NCBI RefSeq assembly: GCF_014197145.1
Contig: NZ_JACIEZ010000002.1
Coordinates: forward strand, 796,551-860,550
From: Gellertiella hungarica
GTDB lineage: Bacteria > Pseudomonadota > Alphaproteobacteria > Rhizobiales > Rhizobiaceae
Length of the DNA stretch: 64,000 nt
Direction: 5' to 3'
Below the pieces are notes generated by a model, which ran no database searches, was not told the DNA's origin, and saw only the letters and a program-made list of their open reading frames with translations. Below are positions 37,218 through 46,581 of the stretch, in pieces; the stretch's first letter is position 1; each line of letters begins with the position of its first letter. A program made the position numbers and the translations under genes.

Positions 37218-38033
37218 TCACCGGCGGATGAGGGCCACGAGGTCGGCGAGGGAGCGGGGGATGGTATCGATCGCGCCGGTCTCGACAAGCGCCGCGCCGA
37301 TCTGCTGCACCAGGGCGGGGCGGAGGCCGAGTGCGGTGAGGCGGTCGCCGTCGGAGAAGACGGCCTGCGTCCTGCCCTCGATGGCGATGGCGCCGCGCGA
37401 GAACACCACGGCGCGGTCGGCCCAGCTCCAGGCGAGGTCCATGTCGTGGGTGGCGATGACGATGGCCGTGCCCTGCCGGTTGAGGCCGGCGAGTGCCTGC
37501 ATGAGTTCTTCGACCCCGCGCGGATCGAGGCCGGCGGTCGGTTCGTCGAGCAGCAGGATGCGCGGCTCCATGGCGATGACCCCGGCGATGGCGGCGCGCT
37601 TCTTCTGCCCGAAGCTCAGCATGTGGGTGGGCGTGGCGGCGAGATCGGAAATGCCCATGGCGGCGAGCGCCCGTTCCACCCGCTCGCGGATGGCGGGGGC
37701 TGAAAGGCCCATGTTCGCCGGCCCGAAAGAGACGTCCTCGGCAACGGTGGCGGCGAAGAGCTGGTCGTCCGGGTCCTGCATGACGAGGCCGACGGCGCTG
37801 CGCAGGCGGGTGAGGCCGCGCCGGTCGTGGCTGACGGGAGTGCCGTCGAGCGAGAGGCTGCCGGCGGCGGGTTTCAGGCTGCCGTTGAGGATCTGGAAAA
37901 GCGTGGACTTGCCCGCGCCGTTGACGCCGAGCAGCGCCACGCGCTCGCCCGCCGCAACAGAGAAGGAAACGCCCGAGAGCGCCGGTCCCGCACCCGGATA
38001 GGAAAAGGAAATGTCCCCCGCCGACAGGATCAT
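37218..38033 (-). CDS. cbiO: Cobalt ECF transporter ATPase
   Basis: 271 residues. Walker A GVNGAGKSTLF, Q-loop MQDPDDQLF (typical of ECF ATPases), signature LSFGQKKRAAIAG, Walker B ILLLDEPTAGLD and switch His in ATHDMD are all present. It powers cobalt uptake with CbiQ/M/N. The ATG at 38033 overlaps the cbiQ stop codon (ATGA), so it is the last gene of cbiMNQO. Confidence 0.94.
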   Translation of the reverse strand: MILSAGDISFSYPGAGPALSGVSFSVAAGERVALLGVNGAGKSTLFQILNGSLKPAAGSLSLDGTPVSHDRRGLTRLRSAVGLVMQDPDDQLFAATVAEDVSFGPANMGLSAPAIRERVERALAAMGISDLAATPTHMLSFGQKKRAAIAGVIAMEPRILLLDEPTAGLDPRGVEELMQALAGLNRQGTAIVIATHDMDLAWSWADRAVVFSRGAIAIEGRTQAVFSDGDRLTALGLRPALVQQIGAALVETGAIDTIPRSLADLVALIRR

Positions 38034-38770
38034 GCGAGATGTCCGGCAAGGAAGAGGCCGGCAAAGGCGGCAAGCGTCAGCCATACCCTCGCCGATCGCG
38101 CGGGCGCTTCGCCCGAGAGGAAGACGAGCCTGCCCTGGTAGCCCCGCGCCGCAAGCCCGGTTTCCAGCCGGCGCGCGCGGGCGAGCACCCGCGGCAGCAG
38201 CGCGGCAAGAAGCAGGCCGTGCGAGGTGAGGATGCCGCGAAAGCTGCGGTGGCCCAGCCGGCCCTTCAGCGCCCGCTCGCCGCTTTCCAGACAGTCGAGC
38301 GTCAGCCAGATCATCCGGAACATCACCAGCGCCACATCGGCGAGATGCGGGTTGAGGCCGCGATCCTCCAGCCATTCGACGAGGCGGGTGAGGGGGGTGG
38401 TGAGCGCGAGGAAGAGCAGGGCCGAAACCGAGGCAAAGCCCGTGGCCGCAAAGGAAAGCGCCCGCGCCATCGCCTCCGGCCCGGCCAGGGCAAGCACCGG
38501 CCCGCCGGACAGCGAAAGCGTCACCGCCTGCGCGGCGACGCCCGTCGCGATGAAGCCCGCCGGAACGGCAAGGGCCCGCAGGTAATCGGCCGGCCGCACC
38601 CGGGCACCGGCCATGACCAGCCCGCCCATCAGCAGGAAGACCGCGCCCTTCACGCCGGGCGAGGGCGAGAGCGCCGCAACGGCCAGCCCGCACAGGCTGA
38701 CGGCGAGCTTTTCCGCCGTCGGCATGTGGCGCCAGCGGTTGGTCTGGGCGGCGCGGTCGATGAGGCGCAT
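38030..38770 (-). CDS. cbiQ: Cobalt ECF transporter T component
   Basis: 246 residues with about five membrane helices and the coupling motifs of EcfT (LEDRGLNPHLADVALVMFRM, then ETGLAARGYQG as the second Ala-Arg-Gly helix). It joins the ATPase to the CbiM/CbiN substrate unit. It starts immediately after the cbiN stop codon and overlaps cbiO. Confidence 0.92.
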   Translation of the reverse strand: MRLIDRAAQTNRWRHMPTAEKLAVSLCGLAVAALSPSPGVKGAVFLLMGGLVMAGARVRPADYLRALAVPAGFIATGVAAQAVTLSLSGGPVLALAGPEAMARALSFAATGFASVSALLFLALTTPLTRLVEWLEDRGLNPHLADVALVMFRMIWLTLDCLESGERALKGRLGHRSFRGILTSHGLLLAALLPRVLARARRLETGLAARGYQGRLVFLSGEAPARSARVWLTLAAFAGLFLAGHLA

Positions 38771-39082
38771 TCAGCCCGCCCGGTTTTCGGCGGAGGGGCT
38801 GCGCGGCGTCTTCGGCGTCGCCGAACGGCGTCCGAAATAGAAGCCGATGAGCCCGGCGCCGACGGCCGCCTGCAGGGCAAAGAGCAGGCTTTCGATCTCC
38901 CCGCTCGGCGGCTCCCACAGGGGCGAGAACCAGGGCTGGTAATCCGGGCGGATCTCGGTGATCAGGGCTTCGGCCTGCCCGTCGGAGCCGGAAAATTCAG
39001 CCTTGCCGTCCCGGTGGATGAAAAGCGGCGCGACGGCCAGTCCGGCAACGGCGGCGATCAGGATGAGGTTCTGCTTCAGCAT
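38771..39082 (-). CDS. cbiN: Cobalt transport protein CbiN
   Basis: 103 residues with two membrane helices (LILIAAVAGLAVAPLF and LLFALQAAVGAGLIGFYFG). The extracytoplasmic loop (GSDGQAEALITEI...YQPWFSPLWEPPSGEIESLLF) matches CbiN. It serves as the small accessory subunit for CbiM. The ATG at 39082 lies 4 bases after the cbiM stop codon. The tail is basic and Ser/Pro-rich. Confidence 0.92.
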   Translation of the reverse strand: MLKQNLILIAAVAGLAVAPLFIHRDGKAEFSGSDGQAEALITEIRPDYQPWFSPLWEPPSGEIESLLFALQAAVGAGLIGFYFGRRSATPKTPRSPSAENRAG

Positions 39083-39086
39083 GGGG

Positions 39087-39755
39087 TCAGGCCTTTCCGG
39101 TCGCGGGGGCAAGCGCCTTCAGCTCGTCCGCCGAATAGCGGGAAAGCAGGTTCATCACGACCACGGTCAGCAGGCCCTCGCTGATGGCGAGCGGCGCCTG
39201 GGTGGGCGCGAAGACGGCGAGGAACTTCACCGCCGCCCCAAAGACGCCGGAGACCGGATCGGGAAAGGCAAGCGCCAGCTGCAGCGCGGTGACGCAATAG
39301 GTGGCGAGGTCGCCGAGCGCGGCGGCGAAGAACACGGCCACCGCCATGGAAGCGCCGGCGCGGGTCAGGCCGCGATAGAGGCCATAGGCGATGAAGGGCC
39401 CGGCAATCGCCATGGAAAACACGTTGGCGCCGAGCGTCGTCAGCCCGCCATGGGCCAGAAGCAGCGCCTGGAAGAGCAGCACGATGGTGCCGAGAACGGC
39501 GGTGACCGACGGCCCGAAGAGGGTCGCGGCAAGGCCGGTGCCGGTCGGGTGCGAGCAGCTTCCCGTGACGGAGGGGATCTTCAGCGCCGACAGCACGAAG
39601 ACATAGGCACCGGATGCCGCGAGCAGCATCTTGGTCTCGGGCTTTTCCTCCAGCGTGCGGATGATCTTGCGGGCGCCATAGGCGACGAAGGGAAGGGAGA
39701 GCGCCGCCCAGCCAAGGGCATGGCTCACCGGAAGGTAACCTTCCATGATATGCAT
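39087..39755 (-). CDS. cbiM: Cobalt ECF transporter S component
   Basis: 222 residues. The N-terminus MHIMEGYLP provides the amino-terminal and His ligands for cobalt (His2). [16 protein letters not shown] is another conserved block with metal-site His. About seven membrane helices. The start ATG 39755 follows AAAGGAG, and the maturation of the N-terminus matches this choice. The operon leader holds a cobalamin riboswitch, so uptake should fall when B12 is abundant. Confidence 0.95.
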   Translation of the reverse strand: MHIMEGYLPVSHALGWAALSLPFVAYGARKIIRTLEEKPETKMLLAASGAYVFVLSALKIPSVTGSCSHPTGTGLAATLFGPSVTAVLGTIVLLFQALLLAHGGLTTLGANVFSMAIAGPFIAYGLYRGLTRAGASMAVAVFFAAALGDLATYCVTALQLALAFPDPVSGVFGAAVKFLAVFAPTQAPLAISEGLLTVVVMNLLSRYSADELKALAPATGKA

Positions 39756-39837
39756 CGGACAACTCCTTTGCCCGCGCCACCCGCGCGGGGCCTGAACGAA
39801 GAAACGGGCAGGGGCCGGTTTCCGGGTTGCCGAAAGA

Positions 39838-40020
39838 AGGCAGGTCTCCTGGCTTGCGGGTCGTCGCTCGGTCCGCCTTATCGGCGCGCAAGGCGCCAAT
39901 GGCATGATGGACGTCGCTCTCCGCTCACAGTTGCGGGGGCAGCCACGGTCTCGGTCCCTGATGGGTAGGCCTCACCGTGTTCCCTTTTCATCCGCCCTCC
40001 CGTCCGGTGTGGGCAGAACC
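39838..40020 (-). promoter_or_regulatory. Cobalamin riboswitch
   Basis: On the minus strand the conserved parts appear in order. GGTTCTGCCC lies at the 5' end (40020), then GGGAACACGGTGAGGC, then a core with CGCAACTGTGAGCGG, and finally the B12 box AAGCCAGGAGACCTGCC (39839-39855). It lies 83 bp before cbiM and should shut the cobalt transporter down when cobalamin is bound. Confidence 0.93.
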
Positions 40021-40222
40021 GTCTTTCGTTGTGCGCCCCGCCGGGGCCGGGCGCATCCCGTCTTCATAGGAGAGTTGCCGGGGAAATACAATCCACGCTT
40101 TGCGTCATCCCGTGACGGCCTTGCCCCTGAAAAAGCGCGGGCCGACCGGCGGAAAACCGTTTCGGGAATCCCGCGCATGCGCTAGATCAGGGCACCCCCG
40201 AAGCGCACTTGCGGAGTTTTCC

Positions 40223-41236
40223 ATGTCCAATCCCGTCCTCGTCGAAGTCACCCGCGGCTCCCTGGTGGAAAGCCGGCATCGCGGCATGGTGATTGCCGTC
40301 GACGGCGAGGGGCGGGTTGTGTTTTCCGCCGGCGCGGTGGATGCGCCGGTCTTCCCGCGCTCGGCCTGCAAGGCCATGCAGGCGCTGCCGCTGGTGGAAA
40401 GCGGCGCCGCCGACCGCTACGGCTTCGGCAACCGGGAGCTTGCCATCGCCTGCGCCTCCCACAGCGGCGAGGACGATCACGCGGCCCTTGCCGCCTCCAT
40501 GCTCGCCCGCGCGGGGCTGGACGAGGAGGCGCTGGAATGCGGCGCGCACTGGTCCTTCGACCAGGGGCCGCTCATCCACCAGGCCCGCACGCTGGCCCGG
40601 CCCTCCGCGCTCCACAACAATTGCTCGGGCAAGCATGCGGGCTTCGTCTGCGCCGCCTGCCACACCGGCATGACGGTTGCGGGCTATGTCACCTACGAGC
40701 ATCCGCTGCAGGCGGAAATCCGCGCCATCATGGCCGATCTCACCGGCGCCGTTCTGGCCCACGACAATTGCGGCACGGATGGCTGCTCGATCCCCACCTA
40801 TGCGGTGCCGCTCGACGGCCTTGCCCGCGGCTTCGGGCGGATGCTGACGGGCAGCGGGCTCCAGCCGCTGCGCGCCCGGGCCGCCACCCGCCTCATCGAG
40901 GCCTGCATGGCCGAGCCCTTCTATGTCGCCGGCACGCGCCGCTTCTGCACCCTGCTGATGGAAGTCGCGCCCGGAAGGATCTTCGCCAAGACCGGGGCGG
41001 AGGGCGTCTATTGCGCGCTTCTGCCGGAGCAGGGCATCTCCATCGCGGTGAAATGCGAGGATGGCGCCTCCCGCGCCGCCGAAAGCATGGTGGCCGCCGC
41101 CCTTGCCCGCTTCTTCGAGCCCGGCAGCGAGCCGCGCGAGCGCCTGCTTGCCATGGCAAACCACACCATGAAGAACTGGAACGGCATCGAGGTGGGAACG
41201 GTGCGCGCGGCGCCCTCGCTCTTCGAGGCGGCCTGA
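40223..41236 (+). CDS. L-asparaginase, Rhizobium etli type (asparaginase II family)
   Basis: 337 residues. It belongs to the family of R. etli AnsA/ReAV, unrelated to E. coli asparaginases and built like serine beta-lactamase-fold hydrolases. PRSACK places Ser47 and Lys50 at the SxxK-like catalytic pair. The motif HNNCSGKHAGF and the later NCGTDGCSIPTYA carry the conserved Cys/Ser residues involved in metal binding. It converts asparagine to aspartate and ammonia. GCGGAG precedes ATG 40223. No asparagine-responsive regulator (AnsR) is adjacent. Confidence 0.88.
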   Translation: MSNPVLVEVTRGSLVESRHRGMVIAVDGEGRVVFSAGAVDAPVFPRSACKAMQALPLVESGAADRYGFGNRELAIACASHSGEDDHAALAASMLARAGLDEEALECGAHWSFDQGPLIHQARTLARPSALHNNCSGKHAGFVCAACHTGMTVAGYVTYEHPLQAEIRAIMADLTGAVLAHDNCGTDGCSIPTYAVPLDGLARGFGRMLTGSGLQPLRARAATRLIEACMAEPFYVAGTRRFCTLLMEVAPGRIFAKTGAEGVYCALLPEQGISIAVKCEDGASRAAESMVAAALARFFEPGSEPRERLLAMANHTMKNWNGIEVGTVRAAPSLFEAA

Positions 41237-41376
41237 GGCCGGCGAAGCGAAGTATTAACGCGCCCACCCCGTGCATCAAGCGATCGTTTACGCTCTCGGG
41301 CGGTCAATGGTGCATTTCTTTAGGAATGGATTATCATTTTCGCAAATATCAAGAATCGCCGAGCCGGGAATTCAAC

Positions 41377-42090
41377 ATGTTTGCGGGACGTTACGTCTGG
41401 TGGCTGGTCACGACATCGGCCCTTTTTCTCATCAGCCTCGTCGGCTTCGACTATGTGGCGAGCGTCATCGTCGGCATTTCCGACTGCGCCTCGAACGAGG
41501 GCAGCTGCTATACGCTGAACAACTGGCTGATGGGGGTCATCAAGCCGGTGCTGGTGGATGTCTCGGGCGTCGCGCTGGTGCTGGTGGTGGTGATCCGCAT
41601 TCTCTACCTGCGCTTCCTGCCGCTCTGGATCGTGCCCGTGCTCGCCTGGGCGGGGGCGGTGGCCGGCACCTTCCGCGCCTACGCGCCCATGTGGCACGGC
41701 AATGCCGATTATGTGCTGCTCGGCCAGCAGATGCCGCCGTCCACCTATGCCTTCCTCGCGCTCGCGCTGTTTCTCGCCTTTCCGCTGGAAGACGAGGATG
41801 CGCCCGAGCAGGGCGGGGCGGCCCCCATCGGCCTGCTCGCGGGCTTCATGGCCTTCATGTGCACGCTGCACGCCTTCGCCACCGCCTCCGGCCTGCCGAT
41901 GCTGATCGCCAAGACCTTCCACGCCTTCGATCTGTCGCGCACGATCGCCACCATCCGGGAGATCCTCGCGACCTTCCTGCTGGTGGCCGACGGCAACCCC
42001 ATTCCCGGCTATTTCGTCACCATCCTGTTTGCGCTCGCGCTCGCGCTGCGGGTGCTGCGCCACGAAAGACTGGTCTCCGGCCAGCTCTGA
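41377..42090 (+). CDS. Polytopic membrane protein of unknown function
   Basis: 237 residues with about six membrane segments (WWLVTTSALFLISLVGF, VDVSGVALVLVVVIRILYL, LPLWIVPVLAWAGAVAG and others). It has a periplasmic-type loop with two cysteines (SDCASNEGSCYTLN). No family was recognised. I prefer ATG 41377 (MFAGRYVWW) with CGGGAA upstream. ATG 41326 would add 17 polar residues but has no spaced ribosome site. It is alone, ahead of an AT-rich hairpin. Confidence 0.65.
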   Translation: MFAGRYVWWLVTTSALFLISLVGFDYVASVIVGISDCASNEGSCYTLNNWLMGVIKPVLVDVSGVALVLVVVIRILYLRFLPLWIVPVLAWAGAVAGTFRAYAPMWHGNADYVLLGQQMPPSTYAFLALALFLAFPLEDEDAPEQGGAAPIGLLAGFMAFMCTLHAFATASGLPMLIAKTFHAFDLSRTIATIREILATFLLVADGNPIPGYFVTILFALALALRVLRHERLVSGQL

Positions 42091-42154
42091 CGCGCCGGCC
42101 CTGCCGCCCGCATCCGCCAGCTTCAAGCAAGGCGGGCGGTGATAACAAAAGGAA

Positions 42155-42187
42155 GTTCAAATAACTATTTTTGAACAGGTTTTTTGT
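42155..42187 (+). terminator. AT-rich hairpin with T run
   Basis: GTTCAAA and TTTGAAC pair around TAACTATT, followed by AGGTTTTTTG. It may end the preceding membrane-protein transcript; the stem is AT-rich and therefore weak, so an operator is possible. Confidence 0.4.
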
Positions 42188-42268
42188 TTCGGAAGAAAAG
42201 GCGGGCGCCGGTGACCTGCCGCGCGGCCGGTGCCGTGCGAAGCGGGTCCGGCCTCCGGCAGGGCAGCC

Positions 42269-44194
42269 ATGAGCGATATCTTGAGAGCGGCTTTCCAGGC
42301 CTATCAGTCCGGCGATTACGCGCGGGCGCTGGGCATGATCGACACGGCCGGCAAGACCCCTGCCGGGCGCACGCAGGAGCTCAGCTCGCTGAAGGGCAAC
42401 ACGCTCATCCGCCTTGGCCGGATGCTGGATGCCGCGGAAGCCTTTGCCGCGGGTTCCGCCCTGCCGGGACCGAATGCGGCGATGCTCGCCAAGTTTGCCA
42501 TCGGCCTTTATTCCCGTGCCGGCGCGCGCCGCCGCATCGTCGAGTTCGGGGCACGGGCCGTGGCCCTCAATCCCGGCGAGACGGCGCTGCTCTACGATTA
42601 CGCGGCGGCGCTCTTCGAGGAGGGGCGCTATCACGAGGCCGCCGCCGCCGCCGGCGGGCTCGACCGCGCCAATCCGCAGCATTTCGCCCTGATGGTCAAC
42701 GTGCTGCGGCTGACGGGCCAGTTCGGCCGGCTTTCCGAGGAGCTGGAGGCCGCCTGCGCCCGCGATCCCGGCGACATGCTGGCGGCGGTGTCGCGCATGG
42801 TGGTCGCGCGCGAGACTGCCGATTTTCCCCTGGTGGAGGCGCATGAGCGGGCGCTCGGCGCCACCGCCGATCCGCAGCGCAGCGCGCTGACCGATTCCGA
42901 GCCGTCGATGGTGCGGCTGCTCTGGGCGGGCAGCGACCGGGCCTGCGCATTGCCGAGCGCGGATTCCATCCGGCTCACCGCTTTGCCGGCAGCGCCCCTG
43001 CGCCGTCCCGTCTCGCCCGAGGGCACGCGGCTGAAGATCGGCTATCTCTCGTCCGATTTCCACGCCCATGCCACCATGCGGCTGCTGGAGGACGTGCTTG
43101 CGCTGCATGACCGCGAGGCCTTCGACATCACCCTGTTCTGCCACACCACGCCCGGCCAGGAGGCCTGGCAGCGGCAGCACATGCCGGCCGATCTGGTGTC
43201 CGGCATGGTGCGGGTGGGCGCGCTCGACGACGAGGCCGCCGCCGCCGAGATCGCCGCGCGGGGCATCGATATCCTGGTGGATCTCAAGGGCCACACCATG
43301 GGCGCGCGGCTCGGCGTCGTGAAGCGGTCGGATGCGCCGGTGAAGGTCACCTGGCTCGGCTATCCCGGCACCGTCATGGGCGCCGGGCTCGATTACGCGA
43401 TCACCGACCGGATCGTCACGCCCGATGCGGCGATCCCCTTCTTCGAGGAGAAGCTCTGCCGCCTTCCCGATACCTACCAGCCGAACGGCATGCTGAACCG
43501 GCCCCTGCCGAAACCGGTCTCCCGCCGCGAGGCCGGCCTGCCGGAGGGTGCCTTCGTCTTCGCCTCCTTCAACGCCATCCAGAAGATCACGCCCGGTGCC
43601 TTCGCCCTCTGGTGCCGCATTCTCAAGGCGGTGCCCCATGCGGTGTTCTGGGTCTTTGCCGAGCGCAACGAGGCCCGCGCCAATCTCATGCGCGCCTTCC
43701 GCATGGCCGGCATCGAGGAGGAGCGCATCGTCTTCACCTCCGGGATCCCCTATGCCGCCCATGTGGCCCGCCTCCCGGCGGCCGATCTCGGGCTCGACAG
43801 CTTTCCCTATAACGGCCACACCACCACCTCCGACATGCTGTGGGCGGGGCTGCCGCTGCTCACCATGCGCGGGCACGCCTTCCAGGCGCGCGTCTCGGAA
43901 AGCCTGCTCGCCGCCGCGGGCATCGACGGCCTCCTGGCCCACGGCCCGGACGATTTCGTCGCCCGCGCCGTGGCACTCGCCGCCTCGCCGGACCGCATCG
44001 CCGCCCTCAAGGCCACCATCGAGCAGAACCGTTTTCGCGCGCCGCTTTTCGACAGCGAGCGCTTCACCCGCCACCTCGAATCCGCCTACCGCCTCATGGC
44101 CGACCGCGCCCGCCAGGGCCTCGCCCCCACCCTCCTCGACATCCCTGCCCTCCCGCCCCGCCCGGCCGCGTTTTCGGACCGCAGCCGGGGGTAG
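42269..44194 (+). CDS. TPR protein with SPINDLY/OGT-like glycosyltransferase domain (GT41-like)
   Basis: 641 residues. Residues about 1-200 form helical TPR-like repeats (AYQSGDYARALGMIDTA, FAIGLYSRAGARRRIVEFG, YAAALFEEGRYHEAAAA). The C-terminal half (about 265-620) resembles the catalytic region of O-GlcNAc transferases and SPINDLY: KIGYLSSDFHAHATMRLL, VDLKGHTMGARLGVVKRSDAPVKVTWLGYPGT, FNAIQKITPGAFALW, LDSFPYNGHTTTSDMLWAGLP. It probably transfers a sugar to protein or surface glycan; donor and target are unknown. The ATG at 42269 has a weak AGGGCAG site. Confidence 0.88.
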   Translation: MSDILRAAFQAYQSGDYARALGMIDTAGKTPAGRTQELSSLKGNTLIRLGRMLDAAEAFAAGSALPGPNAAMLAKFAIGLYSRAGARRRIVEFGARAVALNPGETALLYDYAAALFEEGRYHEAAAAAGGLDRANPQHFALMVNVLRLTGQFGRLSEELEAACARDPGDMLAAVSRMVVARETADFPLVEAHERALGATADPQRSALTDSEPSMVRLLWAGSDRACALPSADSIRLTALPAAPLRRPVSPEGTRLKIGYLSSDFHAHATMRLLEDVLALHDREAFDITLFCHTTPGQEAWQRQHMPADLVSGMVRVGALDDEAAAAEIAARGIDILVDLKGHTMGARLGVVKRSDAPVKVTWLGYPGTVMGAGLDYAITDRIVTPDAAIPFFEEKLCRLPDTYQPNGMLNRPLPKPVSRREAGLPEGAFVFASFNAIQKITPGAFALWCRILKAVPHAVFWVFAERNEARANLMRAFRMAGIEEERIVFTSGIPYAAHVARLPAADLGLDSFPYNGHTTTSDMLWAGLPLLTMRGHAFQARVSESLLAAAGIDGLLAHGPDDFVARAVALAASPDRIAALKATIEQNRFRAPLFDSERFTRHLESAYRLMADRARQGLAPTLLDIPALPPRPAAFSDRSRG

Positions 44195-44211
44195 GATGCG
44201 GCGTTGCGTTT

Positions 44212-44530
44212 GCCGCACGGCACCCCCTCTGGCCTGCGAGGCGTTGCGTTTGCCGCACCGCACCCCCCTCTGGCCTGCCGGCCATCTCCCCCTCAAGGGG
44301 GGAGATCGGGATGGGGTTGATGCGGGCAGTTCCTTGCCACCGTTTCAGCAGATGAGACGCCTGTTGTTTGGGGAAACCCCAAAATCACGGTCGATCTCCC
44401 CCCTTGAGGGGGAGATGTCCCGGCAGGGACAGAGGGGGGTGCGGTGCGGCAAACTCCACGCTATTCAGGGACAGAGGGGGGTGCGGTGCGGCAAACTCCA
44501 CGCTATTCAGGACAGAAGGGGGGGCGGTGC
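44212..44530. repeat. Composite GC-palindrome repeat, forward centre, with duplicated right flank
   Basis: Left flank units and arm are at 44212-44306, with a TGGCC/GGCCA hairpin (44271-44284). The centre is at 44307-44390 and the right arm at 44391-44450. Two further ~53-bp units (GACAGAGGGGGGTGCGGTGC... CACGCTATTCAG) run to 44530. It lies between the glycosyltransferase and GST genes. Confidence 0.83.
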
Positions 44531-44545
44531 GCCTCCCTCCACGCC

Positions 44546-45205
44546 TCACTCCGCCTCGGCCAGCCGGCGGGCGAACATGTCGCGGAAGGCGGGGCGGGCG
44601 TGGCAGGCGTCGATCCAGGCCCTGACGTTCGGCGCGGCGTCGAAGAGGTCCTGCTGCGACTGGGCGTAGCGGAAGACTTCCGCCAGGTTGAGGTCGGCCA
44701 CGGTGAAGCGGTCGCCGACCACGTGGCCGGTTGCGGCCAGATGGGCGTCGAGCACGGAGAAGGCCTTCTTCAGCGTCCGGCGCGCCAGGGCGATGGTGGC
44801 CTTGCCGTCCTCGGTGTTTTCCGCGCGGTTGTCGTAGGTGAGCACCAGCTTCACCGCATGCGGCTCCACCTCGGCGATTGCCCAGAAGCTCCAGCGCAGC
44901 ATGGCGCCCTCTTCCTCGAGCGAGCGGGGGGAGAGGTCGCTCGGGTGCTTGCGGGCGAGATAGAGATTGGTGGCAAGCGATTCCGTCAGCAGCAGGTCGC
45001 CATCGGTGGCGGCGGGGATCTGCCCCATGGGATTGACGGCGAGAAAGGCGGGGGAGGCGGTGTTGAGCGGCGCGTCCGCGGCCAGCGGATCGGCCAGCCG
45101 CCGCGCCTGGATGACCGGCACGGAGGTGAAGGGAATGCCCAGTTCGAGGGCCATCCAGTAATTGCGCGCGGCACGCGAGCGGTAGACACCGTAGATCGTC
45201 AGCAT
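44546..45205 (-). CDS. Glutathione S-transferase family protein
   Basis: 219 residues. The N-terminal thioredoxin-like domain ([22 protein letters not shown]) has the loop VNPMGQIPA and TES (residues about 75-77) for glutathione binding. The helical C-terminal domain includes [19 protein letters not shown], the N-capping box of GSTs. A cytosolic detoxification or redox role is likely; the substrate is unknown. It lies 240 bp downstream of a LysR gene on the same strand. Confidence 0.9.
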   Translation of the reverse strand: MLTIYGVYRSRAARNYWMALELGIPFTSVPVIQARRLADPLAADAPLNTASPAFLAVNPMGQIPAATDGDLLLTESLATNLYLARKHPSDLSPRSLEEEGAMLRWSFWAIAEVEPHAVKLVLTYDNRAENTEDGKATIALARRTLKKAFSVLDAHLAATGHVVGDRFTVADLNLAEVFRYAQSQQDLFDAAPNVRAWIDACHARPAFRDMFARRLAEAE

Positions 45206-45445
45206 GGTCTGCTCCTGATGAAGATCAGCGGACGCTAGAGGCAGGCGGGACGGAAGAAAACCGTCTTCCGTTGAAGCATCGATGAATTCTCCTGATGTGC
45301 GCTTCGCCGCGCTTTGCCGCCATCCTCAGGCGCCGGCTGAAGCGCTTCAACCGATGGATGAGGTGCGCCCGGGCCTTTCGGCGCGGTCTGAGGAAAAGCC
45401 GCCAAGCGATTCAGGCGATTCGCCTTTCGCCCCCGGCATGTCCTC

Positions 45446-46420
45446 TCACGGGCCGGGACGGAAGCGGCGTTCGGCCTTCTCGATCCGCTCGTCCGCATAG
45501 GGCTCGAGCACGGCGGCGATCTGCTGGCGCATCCAGCGATGGGCGGGATTGCCGTCGTTGCGGCGATGCCAGGTGGCGACGAGCAGCGGCCCCGGCACCG
45601 CAAAGGGCGGCTGGAACAGGTCGAGCCCGAGCAGCGGCGCCATGCGCTCGGCCACCTGCACCGGCACCAGCGAGATGAGATCCGTCTGCGCCACCGCGCG
45701 GCAGATGCTGACGAAGAAGGGCAGCGTCAGAACCACCCGGCGCTTGCGCCCGAGACGCGCGAGCGGCCCGTCCGCATCGGCGGCGACATTGCCCTCCGGC
45801 GAGAAGAGCACATGGCCGAGATCGCAATAGAGGTCGAGCGGCAGGGGCTCGCCCGGCACCGCGCCCGAGGCGGCGATCGCCGGATGACCCCGCGCCGCGA
45901 TCAGCGCGAAATCCGCATGGACGAGCGGCCTGCGCGACACCCAGTCCGGCACAGCCTGTTCCGGATGAAGCGCGATGTCCGCCTTGAACTGCTCGAGGCT
46001 TTCCACATAGACGTCGCGCACGAGATCGACGAGATGCAGGCGGATGCCAGGCGCCGTGCGCGACAGCCGGTCGGCCAGAGCGGGCATCAGCAGCTCGGCG
46101 AAATAATCGGCCCCGGCGATGCGGAAGCTGAAGGCGGCCCTTTCCGGCTCGAAGGCGCCGTCGTCGGTCAGCAGCGATTCCATGCGCGCCAGCTCCTCGC
46201 GCAGCGGAATGGCCAGCCGCGCCACCCGGTCCGTCGGCACCAGCCGCGTGCCCTGGCGGATGAAGAGCTCGTCGTCGAAGGCAAGCCGCAGCCGGCCGAG
46301 CGCCGCCGAGACGGCGGGCTGGGAAAGCCCCAGCCGTTCCCCTGCCTTCACCGTCGAGCCCTCCCGCAGGAGCGCGTCGAGGACCCTCAGAAGGTTCAGG
46401 TCGAATGCCGCAAAGTCCAT
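45446..46420 (-). CDS. LysR-family transcriptional regulator
   Basis: 324 residues. The N-terminal winged HTH (FDLNLLRVLDALLREGSTVKAGERLGLSQPAVSAALGRLR) is typical, shown at residues 6-45. A substrate-binding-like effector domain follows (FRIAGADYFAELLMPAL...). The layout resembles the NodD/LinR-like branch. The ATG at 46420 matches the normal LysR N-terminus (MDFAAFDLNLL). A plausible target is the downstream GST gene, but the divergent partner usual for LysR genes is absent. Confidence 0.9.
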   Translation of the reverse strand: MDFAAFDLNLLRVLDALLREGSTVKAGERLGLSQPAVSAALGRLRLAFDDELFIRQGTRLVPTDRVARLAIPLREELARMESLLTDDGAFEPERAAFSFRIAGADYFAELLMPALADRLSRTAPGIRLHLVDLVRDVYVESLEQFKADIALHPEQAVPDWVSRRPLVHADFALIAARGHPAIAASGAVPGEPLPLDLYCDLGHVLFSPEGNVAADADGPLARLGRKRRVVLTLPFFVSICRAVAQTDLISLVPVQVAERMAPLLGLDLFQPPFAVPGPLLVATWHRRNDGNPAHRWMRQQIAAVLEPYADERIEKAERRFRPGP

Positions 46421-46581
46421 GCCCGGATGTGTCCCCTGTCCTAGATCGTGACGCTCCATTAGTAGGGCCTGATGTTGAGGGCGTCAAAGGGAAGCGGCGC
46501 CGTCGTCCCCCCGCAACGGCCCGGAAGGGTGAACGGAAAGCGCTGCGGCGCGCATGGGTTGTGCCATCCCGGCACAGACGG